Below, one piece after another: positions 37,301 through 58,581 of a DNA stretch of 64,000 nucleotides (position 1 is the stretch's first letter; each line of letters opens with the position of its first letter). The position numbers were made by a program, and so were the translations under genes. This DNA is from Trichoplax adhaerens. Lineage: Eukaryota; Placozoa; Uniplacotomia; Trichoplacea; Trichoplacidae. The stretch spans positions 4,085,230-4,149,229 of the forward strand of contig NW_002060945.1 in the NCBI RefSeq assembly GCF_000150275.1, in the 5' to 3' direction. Under the pieces are notes generated by a model that was not told the DNA's origin, searched no databases, and saw only the letters and a program-made list of their open reading frames with translations.

Positions 37301-40300
37301 GCATAAGGCACCAACACAGCTAATTGATGAATATGATAGTCAATTTGAGGAATATCTATAGCGATGATTTGATGATTTGCATAATTAGATCGGATTGAAA
37401 TGGTAGTAAAGTTTTCTGTCATATTCTTACTTGATAATTTCTTAATAAGCGTACAGTTATAGCAGATTTGTTTTGTTATATTATCTGATACTGAAAATAG
37501 CTGTTTATAGCTCATTGCCAATGTAGTATTTATCATTCGAACATTTGGATTTGCAACATGAATCATAGTTTTCCATAATCCTCCATATTTAAAAAGGCAA
37601 TTTTGTAGCAGACTTAATCGATTATTATCATAAAATTGAATTTGATTCCAATACAATCTGTTTCGATGGTTATAGTCATACTGCTCTACGCTAGTAAAAG
37701 TTATCGGTAAAGATGGAATACCGACAGCTGTTATACTACCAAGTACATTTATTTGTGAAGCTATATCGAGATAAATAACAACTCCAGGTTGTATTCGAAG
37801 TACAACATCTGGTGATATCGTTAAGGAGAGGTAAATTAAATGAGGATTATCCTTTTTCAACCATGTTGCATTGGAGTGGAGGATTCCAGAATGGATAGTA
37901 AAGTTTGCTTGAAATGTTTTCTTCTGTCGATTGTTAAAGTTATTGTAGTTAACATAAGACAATTTTGAATTCCATCTTGTATCATAAATTCGAGTTGTAA
38001 TATTATCATAATGATCAACACCCCAATAATTATAACCTGCATTGATCATTTTATGGTAAGAAAATGCGGCTAAATTACATAATTGAAAGGTTATTTGTTC
38101 ATTATTGAAATAATTCCATTGATACAGTGGTGAATTCGCTCGATTTTTTACGATGCATACGTCTTGATTAGTATTTCTAGTTTTAACTGTATTAATGAGT
38201 ATATTATGGCTAAATTGAGAAGAATCGTCTATCCATAATGAAATTAGATCAGTTTGATGGATTTCATTCATATTAAAAAAATTTTCTTTAATATTAATTC
38301 TTCGATTGCTTGGCTGTTTACTTTTGTGACCGTAATGATTATTTATGTGATACTGACAAAAAACTTGGAGTAAGAAATTTCCACAATAATTAGACGTAAA
38401 GTTATTCTTGCTTATAGCAATATCTATTTTAGAATTATTGGGGTGACATAATAGATCTATTAATGGTTGCTTGCTGTAATTATTGTTAATCAATTGATTA
38501 TCTTGGATAGTTAATAATAACATCAGTCGATTTTGGCTTTGCTTAAATAGGAGAGCGCTCTGATAGATCGAATGAAAAGTATTGTTCTTGATGTTCAAGC
38601 AACCACTAGCAGCATAATCTTGAATCGATATTGCTACTTTTAACGATGTAAAATAACAGTCCTGAATGGTTAAATTTAACGGCTGAATTGATTTATTCCA
38701 TTTACTGCTTATGCTTAAACCATTGCCTTTTCGACCGTATATTGTGCATCCATTGATGACATTTTGGCCCACTAAATTTTGTATTTCTATACTATTCTTA
38801 ATGAATGAAGAATTTGTATGATAAAAATGGCATTGTTGAAGGAATACCTGTCCATAATTATATTTTAACATAATACTGGAGCCTTGGGTAAAATTACATT
38901 GACAAAATTTAGGCTTACCAGATTGAATGATAATACTATCGCTCTCGCCATCGGAATTAAAGTTGACATTTCGAAAATAAAGTTGGCCAGTCATCTTATT
39001 AATTTGATAATTTTGTATAGAGCAGTTTTGGAAAATTAATGGCGGAAATGAAGTAGTGCTATTCTGATGTGTAATAATTTTTCCTCTACGATTTATCTTT
39101 ATTATAACAGGATTGGTTACAGTCCCTTCAGCATATATTCCAACATCTTGGGTAACAAGTAAACTTTGATCACTATCTATCGTTAGCTGCGTACCTGGTA
39201 GTAGAATCAAGACTGTCCGATTGAGTATTCGATGTATCCTATTAGTGCCATCAAAATTAGTCCATGTTTCATGATTTAAGATTGCGCCAAAGTGGAGAAA
39301 TGGATCGTTCTGATAAACTTTGTCATTGGGTCCAGTTAAATAGCTTGAATAAACCACTGGACTGACGATAGTATTAATAATACGTTCAGTAATAAAATAG
39401 ACATTAATACTACCCCAGTAGCAATAGCGTGCATCTAGATAGCCAGCACTAGAATGCGATACATCTATTTCGCAATTTAGTTTTTTATTGGCAAATGTAT
39501 TATTTCTTGCGTCGACAATGTTGATAAAATTGAAATAGATAGCACAAGCTAACTGTTCTTCACTCTGATCACGGACTAATGTTGAGCCTAAAATTGGCGA
39601 ATTATTCATCGGGGTTATAATATTATCCATTATTTGATTCCGAATAAACTGTTGATAGTAATTTTGATCTAAGTATAGGATATTGCCACTTGCAGTATTT
39701 CCATTAATGATATTATCCTTAATTGTAATGTTGAAAGCTGAACTAGGTCGTACGTGGATGATAGAAGCCCCATTTGCTTTATTCTTCACAACATGATTCC
39801 TAACGATGTTAACAACACCTGTAAATTTAATATCCATTGCAGTTCCTGAGTTATTTCCAATAAAGTTATCAACAATCGTTAATGATTTTCCTTTTCCTAT
39901 AATTTTTATGCCTTGATTATTATGTATAATGCGATTATTACTAATGCGGATGTATTGTTGGACTGAAATTTGCGCTAGTTCAATAAGAACGCCCCATGTA
40001 ATCGCTTTCGTAACAGTATTATTCATAATTTCAATGGCTTTGCAAGTTGATAGCTTAGAATTTTGTCGAATATTCTTTATACTGATACCACCAGTATGGC
40101 CACCAGTGATTGTACTATGTCTAATTCGTATCCAACAGTCTATTGCTTTAATTCCAATATAGGATCCATGAACATGTACATGATCTAATTGAAGGAATGT
40201 ATTCGCTGCCAAAATTCCATATCGTGAGCCAGTGATATTGCAATAGGATAATATGGAACGAAGATCTTGGCATTTAGCACGGTTTGGTATAGAGTACAGT

Positions 40301-40638
40301 GAAGGCTGAAATTTGATTATATCCATACCCTTGCGTTCATCTATAAAATGAATGTATTTATTCGGTAAACCGGTGGCGTTAAGTCTTCCTTCGATGGAAA
40401 GGCGGGAAAATTGATGAAAATGTACCACAACGCCAGGTTCAATGGTTAATGTTGCGCCGCTAAGTATGCGGATATGTGCAAAATTTAGACAGTAAGGACT
40501 TCCTTGAATTCCCCATGTTACAGATTCATACATATCACGATGGATCTCTGTCTGGCATGTCGAGGAAGCGGAGCATAAGAATGTTCCAATACTCAGGAAT
40601 AAGAGAATTTGGATAAGAATTTCATTCTTCTCAATCAT
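34319..40638 (-). CDS. Large type I membrane protein: beta-helix ectodomain, Ser/Thr-rich repeat stalk
   Basis: I do not recognise an exact family member. Model: 37154-40638, 35157-37017, 34934-35052, 34617-34675 and 34319-34530 (1911 residues, in phase). Exon 1 has a signal peptide (ILIQILLFLSIGTFLCSASS), then about 1140 residues of parallel beta-helix type: short beta rungs rich in Asn/Ile, many N-glycosylation sites, and runs such as NNTVTKAITWGVLIELA. Three modules begin with a similar sentence: LTIEPGVVVHF (about residue 55), LLPGTQLTIDS (about 475) and LRIQPGVVIYL (about 940). This three-module beta-helix layout recalls insect Bark beetle/Anakonda. Exon 2 encodes 620 residues of Ser/Thr-rich, mucin-like stalk with six 26-residue repeats. 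Exon 5 has one membrane helix (VTVSLVAVVIVIIIVAII) and a 35-residue basic cytoplasmic tail. Most likely a cell-surface or junction glycoprotein. The exon 1-2 junction (GTTAGA donor) and the exon 3 acceptor are weaker; two adjacent genes are the alternative. Confidence 0.75.
35495..35962. repeat. Coding tandem repeat, about six units of 78 bp
   Basis: Lies inside the Ser/Thr-rich stalk. Each unit encodes 26 residues of the type LSKDLSQVLSSQIT followed by PVSYTSINDITS. The central units differ by only a few bases, so the array expanded recently and is likely to vary in copy number between alleles. A diverged half-unit (SYTPINDIRS) lies at the N-terminal edge near 35940-35962. Confidence 0.93.
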
Positions 40639-40830
40639 GGCTTTGATTGTTAATCAGCTATAATCTGCAAATGTTTTTAATAAATCAATCTACCTTCAGA
40701 TGCAGTTAAAAGGTTCGCTGTAAATCATCTTATAAGGGGACAACTAGTACTGACACAAGGTTATTCATTATTTCTGATTGGATCATTTATCTCGTGAAGC
40801 AACGCCATGTGTGAAGAATATCATTAACAC

Positions 40831-41974
40831 ATGGAGTTGTATGACGCCATTTTATCACTCTTGGACGTATATGGACATTCTATTGGTCAATTGGAGAGAA
40901 GAATGGTTGGAAATTACAGCGTTAGCCATACCAAAAGTGATCAATTGTTCAAACTAAGTATGATTAGAATGTACAAGTTATTATCACCTATGGTTTTAGT
41001 CATTAAACTCGATAAAATTGCCGTTATCTAGAATCCAAAAAGTTTGTTAATACACTGCATTGTAGAATCGATTTATAATTTGGTTGATTCAATTCCTAAA
41101 TTTAAACATTTATTCATAAAATCTAGTTATGGTTTACCATTTCAATACCTGATTATAGATGCAATCGATCAAAATTTTGGTCAATACGGTTTGATCCAGA
41201 TAGAAGTGTGTCTACTATTTTTATTACAATATACATGAATGCAGTTAGAAATGAGAGGATGCTGCATTGGACAAATAGGAAATGTAAATAAATGAATGAA
41301 AGCAATCATTGCAATCGAGTCAACTCCTATTCGTTTCTATTTACTTGGTGATTTTCAAAGTAGACCCTGCCATGATTACCCAATGCTAAAAATCAGTTAT
41401 CTTGTATAAGGCTATATACGGTGCGATGCAACATACCTGCACGTGTATAGTATTTTCATTAAATGTTTGTACATTTATATTTATGGATGATGAATTTTGT
41501 AGGGTACTAGTTATTTAAGTGACTAATTATGGCTATGAATTGTATCATGATATTTTATCCTACTGTAGGTATTTCCGATTTTCATCAAGGTCATCCAAAT
41601 TTAGATGTTTTACGGAGTCAAGTCCTGGCAACTAAATCATCAATGAAACTACAGTATACAGCACGATGGAACCAGGATTCGCTCTATGCAATCATCATTC
41701 CTAGTCCATCTATCGCCGAAGTCGGTACACCTATTACCTAGGATAGCTCATTTGCAAAGTGCAATCCGTACTCAACATACTATTTGCTCAGATTCCCAGA
41801 TTTGACGTGGGAACAAAATCTGTAGACAAGACGGAGCTGTTTTTGCAACACCTATCCACTATTTCTTCGTCAAGCATTCTGTCTACGACTCACGAGCATG
41901 AGCATTACGCGTACATTAGCCCTTCAACACTATCGTCGTTGGTCAACCCTGTTTCAGTATCAATGATCACATAG
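40831..41974. pseudogene. Possible decayed coding sequence, perhaps a beta-helix relic
   Basis: On the plus strand, 40831-41238 is one frame broken by a single TAG at 41029-41031. Two further unrelated frames follow (41529-41741 and 41759-41974). No family is recognised on the plus strand. On the minus strand, short pieces read like beta-helix rungs (NAVISNHSSLQLTNRMSIYV near 40860-40930, LDNGNFIEFND near 41000-41035) but are broken by stops. The stretch sits directly upstream of the intact beta-helix gene, so a decayed duplicate is possible. Low confidence. Confidence 0.25.
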
Positions 41975-42639
41975 CGATTCGCTATAGCTATTAGGATTCA
42001 GGGCCAATGCCTTCCAGAAGTTAAAAAAGTACCTGGGTCAGATAGAGAAGACCTCTTCTCTATCTCTCGTATCCTAGAATACGTATATCCCGCTTGTTTT
42101 ACTGTTAGTAATAATTATACAGTACGAAATGACAAGGCGAATGACTTTTCAACCTCTACATTGGTAAACGAGGTCTACTCGTACTATATTAACCGGTTTA
42201 CTGCACTATTATCATTCAATCGATATAATTTAGGGCCTGACATACTTATGTCAAGTTAATTCTTATATTTCTTAAAGGTTTAAAAATAATTGGGAAGTAA
42301 ATTGGAAGATCAACCAACTCGAGGTTATTTATTATGCAATCTACTTTAATGAAATTTTACATAAAAATCATACATAATAAATGCAACATTCCTACGATTA
42401 TAACATAATGTAAATGCACTACGTTGATGTATGGCACTACGACTTGTCTACGTCTACGTCCTGGTACAACCATGGAGGTAATAAGGGGCAAAAACGATTT
42501 TATTTTATTTATTTACTAGCTAAAATATAATCTGCCCTTTTTACCTCGACTGTTTGTCTAAATCAGTATCGTAACCATAAATACTGGTCGAAATTGTCTG
42601 TTGTAAATCGTATCAGTATAGACTAAAGCGTGATCGATA

Positions 42640-42815
42640 TAGAACAGTGTACTATATTATACACCATAGGTACTATTAATAATACTCGCATACTGTATAG
42701 TATACCTTATTTTACTATTAATAATATAAAGTATACTGTACAGTATACTTTATTTTACTATTTTACTATTAATGATACTCGCATACTCTATAACTGTATA
42801 GTATACAGTGCTGTA
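42640..42815. repeat. GTAC/GTATAC palindrome cluster with TTTTACTATTAAT spacers
   Basis: At least three units in which a palindromic block (for example AGTATACTGTACAGTATACT) alternates with a TATTTTACTATTAATAATA-like spacer. It lies about 260-430 bp upstream of the regucalcin start codon. Confidence 0.8.
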
Positions 42816-43072
42816 CTTTATTTTACTGCTTACTGTTTATCATCAACGCATTGCAATAGGCTGTGCAGCGTTCATAGTGTGATAGGGACGTTGTTGATTA
42901 GTGGTGAAAAAATTGCTCAAGGTTGAACTCTAGTCCTCTAACAGTATACGTAAGGACTAGCAAATTATTCATTTATTTCTTATAAACTGTCAATTGACGA
43001 CAGCGTAGAGATCAGAATTCAGTATCTTGCAGTGAAGAAAGGCGGCCCAACAAATTGCATCGCATTCTAGAT

Positions 43073-46653
<3,581 letters not shown>

Positions 46654-47491
46654 TATAATTATGGAGATATTGCATATTAAACATCTTGGATTTCCCTTCA
46701 ACGTTCGTACTCGTACATCGGTTATTGATGATTCGCATGCATACGGAATATTATACTCTGGCAAAGATATTTACATTAGATAAAGCTTTCTAATTTTCCT
46801 AATAAGTACCGTAATTACTGAGTTATTAATTAATTAGTTAATTAATTAATTATACCAAAGTATAACAATTGTTATCATGCTATACGTTCTTTGCATTTGT
46901 TTCCATTTTAATACACTATTACAGTATAAGGTTTTGTTGGGACGAATTACAACTTAGGACTTATCAAAATGTTTACGTAATAAAATGCACATTAGAGTAG
47001 GGTAGATACTTATGACACAGAAGTCTTTGATTATACCAATAAAAAGTGAGTATTTGATTACCAAATAGATTATAACTCTGCTGAAAATTTATGCAACAAT
47101 TTCTAAACTACGATTAAAGAACTTAAAATAGTCTACATTACAGTCATCAGTACTATGTTATTGATTCTTTGCCGGCAATGTGAACACCTTCATTCAGATA
47201 TAATGTGCAAACAAGTCGAACAGATATATTAAATTCATATACCTATAATCTATACATTAAATTCTCTTGTCAAACTGTCTACATTGGGAATAACGAATGG
47301 AATATAAAAATGATTGGGTAGTCGTGTCTATGTATAGTACGTATAAATAAATGAGAAAGCAATATAATCTGACAAGATGACAATGCAAGGGTTAATGAAG
47401 TGTAAAGTTTTTGAAAACAGACTACACTTTTTCATTTTTAAGGGCTACTAAATTTAGCCTTTACAGACATATTCGACGCAATCTAGATAGC
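46654..47491. other. Convergent spacer between regucalcin and EZH2
   Basis: An 838 bp AT-rich stretch with a TTAA-type run at about 46823-46851. It holds the two 3' UTRs. No gene seen. Confidence 0.5.
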
Positions 47492-53753
<6,262 letters not shown>

Positions 53754-54119
53754 TGTCGTTGCCAATGTTGTGAAGGAGACAACTACACATGCGTATATAT
53801 ATATATACATCTATATAGAACAAAGACTGCAGTATGAGTTACTTGATTCTCGACGTCTTGCAAGTTTGCATACTAAACACACTCGTCATTTTTTTTACAT
53901 ATGGCGCATACTGTAGACTACTATGGCCCAGGTACATCCAACAATAACATTATATAGGCATAATGCAAGTTCTAGATCAATCTTCTCCAATGATGGACTG
54001 CCCCATCAGTAGTTGCTAAGATAGAATAGTATCTTCAGCGGACTCTTCACAATACTGTATTAACTACTTCTATGAGTTCTATCCAATGGCAATCATAAAT
54101 TCAAATTCAATTAGATTAC

Positions 54120-55150
54120 CGTTTCTATGTTGATAACGCGTTGCACCTTTTTGCTAAGCTGTTAGCAGATCCTTCTCCACCCGAGAATATAATTCAAGGG
54201 TATGCAGTGGAGTCATAATAGCTTTAAAGTAATTTCAATGGCGGACTACTTATTGCTAGTAGCTAGCATGGAATACAGTACAAGTAAAATTTAATTAATT
54301 TACAAAGGCAAGTAAAAAAAATTATTCTATGCTTGAGGACATATCGCAATATCTTAGATAACATGTCAACTGATCGATTCTAGGAAATGACGACGGTACT
54401 TATGGGTGAAAACAGATGTATAATATAGAACAGTTTTAAAAAGTATTTCAACCCCATTATTCAAGGTAATAAACAAGGAAAAAATTAGAAAAACTATCCT
54501 ATATAAGCTACGTGCCGTAACGTTGTAGCTTGTAAATTATTAGCTCTAGGAAATCATTAAAGTATTTACTAGTGATAGTAGATGGATAATATTATAAAAT
54601 TCTCTTAATTCAATTTAATCGTGGTGTACCGACAGATCGTGACTGACATGAAACAGTGTCTTCTATCTTCATATTTTAAATTTCTATCTCATTAATCAAG
54701 ATAATAAAAATAAAACAAATATTACTTCTCAAGTATAAAGTTGTCTTAATCATGCAGTAACTATTGATAGTGACTGACATGAAATAGTACCTTCTGTCTT
54801 CAGAATGGTAATTTTTATCCTATTAAGTTAATAAAGATATTGAAAACAAAATAAAAATTACTTCTCTATGTTGACAACGCATTGCAATGTTATGACGAAT
54901 TTTGTTAATTGATCAATTTTAGATTCCCTTGAAGGCGTGTGTTTGCGACTATTGCGGCAGTTGATGATTGATAATATAAGTCCATTTTAATTACAGACTT
55001 TCAATTCTTATTATTTGATACGAAGCAGTACCCATCTTCTGTCTTCACAATATCAAGTCTTTCTACTCAAAGCGAAATAAAGGATCTGCTATGCTTCTTA
55101 TGCTAACAATACTTTGGTAATTTATTAACAGATCGACTCTAAGCGATCAG
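54120..55150. repeat. Degenerate dispersed repeats
   Basis: A GTGACTGACATGAAA-led segment containing CTTCTATCTTCA or CTTCTGTCTTCA occurs near 54638 and 54770, with a weaker third copy near 55025. A TCTATGTTGATAACGCGTTG segment at about 54123 recurs as TCTATGTTGACAACGCATTG at about 54864. The arrangement suggests an old, decayed duplication. No terminal inverted repeats or open frames were found. Confidence 0.5.
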
Positions 55151-57549
55151 AAAGGTCAATGTTATCAATAGCAGATTGATACTATATGGTAGTTTTAATC
55201 GTTAGCGGCAGAATATTCATAAAATATAGTAATATCAATAACGAACTACCGGTTCGTATCTTCATACTTCTTAATAGTCCACAAAGTCATACCGTATATA
55301 ATACCATTAAAAATATCGATAGGTTAATCCGATCAAGTTCTATTAATTACTTAGTTATTTAATTCAAATCATGTGTATGCCTCAGTAAGAGCAGTTATGG
55401 TAATTCGTTGGATAGGCCATTCAGTTACGATAGAATGATGACATATTGTATCATTAGTCATGGCTGCTTAATTTTGAATAACTCATGGGATAATATATTA
55501 CTATCGAAATATTCGTATTATCCGTATTTCAACTTCTATAATTAAGTCTCTTCACTTGGGTCACAAAGGTAAAATAAAATATTCGTACGGTCAATTTGTC
55601 AGTTGTACAATAGCATATTTCTCAACGTAATCATGTAGTTCATAGCAGAAGGATATTGTCTTGCAGCTTTAAACATCTACCACATATTCTTAATTGTCCC
55701 CAGATTAATCTATTACTCATAAAACGTTCCTGTTGCAATTCCATAGCAGTTAGCTATTCAAAACTCAAAGATTGAAAATTTCTACGTCTACAGCCAGAAG
55801 ATTTACTACGAGTAAATAAATCATTATAAAAAACAGTACTGTACCTCCGCCATGAGTATGTGGATTTTATAGTAGCACTTTCTTAACCTGATTTGCACAA
55901 ATAATATAATTATTAATTCACGCTAAATTACCAATGTACCCACAGCTTATAATTCTATAAATAAGTTTAAGTTTATTATTTCGGCTTCAAAGATAAAGCG
56001 TCTACGAGATATATTAATTAATAACAGACTTACTATACGGATTATTATTGTATGCAATGTTGATAGTGAAATCATAGCATGCAGTTACTTGCAGTTGTTT
56101 TAATCATGGGAGTGACGGGATGCTTAGTTGTCTGTAGAACATTATACTATCCTTAAAACATCAGCATTTCGATTTAATAATTGTATAGATATTTATTGTT
56201 TCGATTGCGAAGGCATAACGAATCTCTATGGTAGCGGCATTTTTATTAATTTGCTGACACATTTACTAATACATTTATGTATTTATATGACCCGTATTGT
56301 TGCCAGTAGAATAATAGTTAATCATGTACTTCGTTTAAGTCGTGATAAACCTCTTTCCTGTAGCCCATAGAGTAGTATACTATTACTAAAATATCAAAAT
56401 TTTAATTCAATATTATTAGCTGCTCTCTTATTGCAATGGCAAAATAATCTTCATGTAAGCTAATTACATTGACGGCGGAATGACAAGTTACTGTAACTCC
56501 AATCATAGTCTGTTCATTTTTAGCGCTATAGGTTACAAGTTTTGATAATTTTGCAAACGGATTTACTGTCTTATGATTTATGAGTACTATCCAACGCCTA
56601 CTATTGACACTTGGGTGTTATTCCCTGTAGCTAATCCATACAGTACCCAAAAAAGGAAACATTTAACACGTTTAAAAATGGAACTTTAAAATTTTTACAT
56701 AAATTCCGAGCAAGATGAAACCCATAATTAGGCAATGATAGCAGCTGTCGTGGTAAAATTTTTCATACTGTAGTGTTCATCAACATTGAACTATTATGCG
56801 CCTATATACTGTACTCATCTAATCCATTTAACCTACTAATATAACAGTAAGATATATATATCTATATAGAACAGGATAGATCGAGCAGTGCATATAAAGA
56901 GTTAGTAAAGCAATTACTGTTGTTGACAATTCCCAGATATATGTGCAATTCCGCCCTTCATAAGAAATAAAGAATAATTTTAATTGTACTAGCAAACATT
57001 ACTACAGTAATTATATTATTAGTTCAATAATGAAGGTAAAATTTGACAGAATCAGATATAATATTATCCTAATTTACTGTTTTATGCTAGCCTAGGATCT
57101 TCTGATCTTCCAATCATTGCCTGGTTTGGAATATTTACGACATACTGTATGCTCAATTTTACGCGTACGCTAATGAGGACTATTGTGTTAAAGAATTGTA
57201 AATTGTTACTCGTACTTAGCACTCATTTTACGCGTATGTTGATCTTTCACCTCCTTCCTTCTATTTAATACAGGACTTATGAACTTATACAGATCAGCAG
57301 CAGCATGAAAGGGTTGCAATTAGATATCGTTAACGCTCATAGAAACTATTCCAAATGACATCGGCTTTGGTTATGCAGTACGTCGACTTTCGTTATGTTA
57401 TAGTGTACTAATACTTATTAATCCATCCGACCGTCGAGATAGTTAAAACAATATTTCATACTTCAATAATTAATTATAATGCAATAGGACTGTGACCTGC
57501 CAGCATTTAAAGATTTAGCAGTTACAGTTTTTAGATAAGAGTATTGTAA

Positions 57550-57717
57550 ATGGTACACTTTTCGTTATTATTTCCTAAGATTCGCAACATCAATGCAGAT
57601 GGGGAGGATAAAATCATCTCTTTCGTATCGGGTTATTTATGGTACTTAAAACACCCTGACCCTAATCGCAAAACGGTCGTGCAAATGTGCTTTAAAATAT
57701 TAGCAGAGTATCAGTAG
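57550..57717 (+). CDS. Small open frame, 55 residues, unknown
   Basis: ATG to TAG without interruption, reading MVHFSLLFPKI and ending KTVVQMCFKILAEYQ. Amino-acid composition is balanced, unlike the Tyr/Ile/Asn-heavy chance frames around it. It matches nothing I know, and no splice partner was seen. It may be chance or a lineage-specific small gene. Confidence 0.2.
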   Translation: MVHFSLLFPKIRNINADGEDKIISFVSGYLWYLKHPDPNRKTVVQMCFKILAEYQ

Positions 57718-58581
57718 TCATACACTTCATAGGCTAGACATTTTATTTCAGGTAAGTGCGTAAGGCTGACATTCATCAGCGCAACTTTGGCTACAATACC
57801 ATTCAGTATTTCGGCTTAATCTTTAAAAATACAGATTTTGCGCGCCACTATACAAATAGGTGCCTGCAGGTATTTGTAATATTCCGTCAACTTCATTTAA
57901 AATAAAATGTAAATTGTAGCTATAGATTTAAGTTCAGTAGGTAGTTCCGGAGCTGCTATTATTGACAAAATAGTTGTTTATAAAACTATGGATAACATAT
58001 TTATGATCTACAACTCGATAACAGATTTTTGTATTTTTCGTAAGCTATGAATTGCTTTATGCTGAGAAAATATAATATACAATTTCGTGAAATACTTGTA
58101 TTATTATTCTACAACGGTAAGAAAAGTTTAGTAATACCGAAATACCAAGTGCATCATGTTATTGCTAGAAATTGTAATTATAGTACAAATGTTATGGTGG
58201 CCGAGCAATGGTATTTTAGATACATTTTAAAGTTAGCTTCCAAGTTGAACTTATTGCAAAGATATAGAAGTTATAAATACCGTACGGCAATAGAAATACA
58301 TACTTATACATAGTTTAAAATAGTCAGCTACATTTGTTGCTTTTTAATTTAATTTTTTGAATTGGGAAGCTGAATAATTTATATTAACAATAATTAATTT
58401 TATTTATTTTTGAAGTGAAAGCTAGTAGAGCATAAGCTCTATTATAATGTATGTTACATGTATAAATATAAGCAACCTTTGCATACATTTACTACATTGT
58501 ATAAAAGCATTTTCAAAGGCAATACATTGGTGGCCTTTATACGCTGTAAAATGTAAAAGTAGCATATAGTTAGGCTTGCAC

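Larger units (their letters stand above)
40639..43072. other. Spacer between the beta-helix gene and regucalcin
   Basis: This holds two divergent promoters 2.4 kb apart. The stretch 40831-41974 has a patchwork of open frames (see the separate pseudogene entry). A GTAC palindrome cluster with TATTTTACTATTAATAATA spacers lies at 42640-42815. Confidence 0.5.
53754..58581. other. Gene-poor region between EZH2 and CTDP1
   Basis: About 4.8 kb with no confidently coding exon. It contains degenerate repeated blocks at 54120-55150. There are isolated short plus-strand frames at 56128-56370, 57550-57717 and 58047-58313, without recognisable motifs. The EZH2 promoter should lie at the left end. Confidence 0.5.

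Noticed and set aside
42630-42926. 98-codon plus-strand frame upstream of regucalcin
   Set aside because: Translation of the palindrome/TTTTACTATTAAT repeat cluster.
56128-56370. 80-codon plus-strand frame
   Set aside because: AT-rich composition (Ile/Leu/Tyr), no motif, no neighbouring splice partners; likely chance.
58047-58313. 88-codon plus-strand frame left of CTDP1
   Set aside because: No recognisable motif. Its position and composition do not exceed what chance gives in 64 kb, although it cannot be excluded as a lineage-specific gene.
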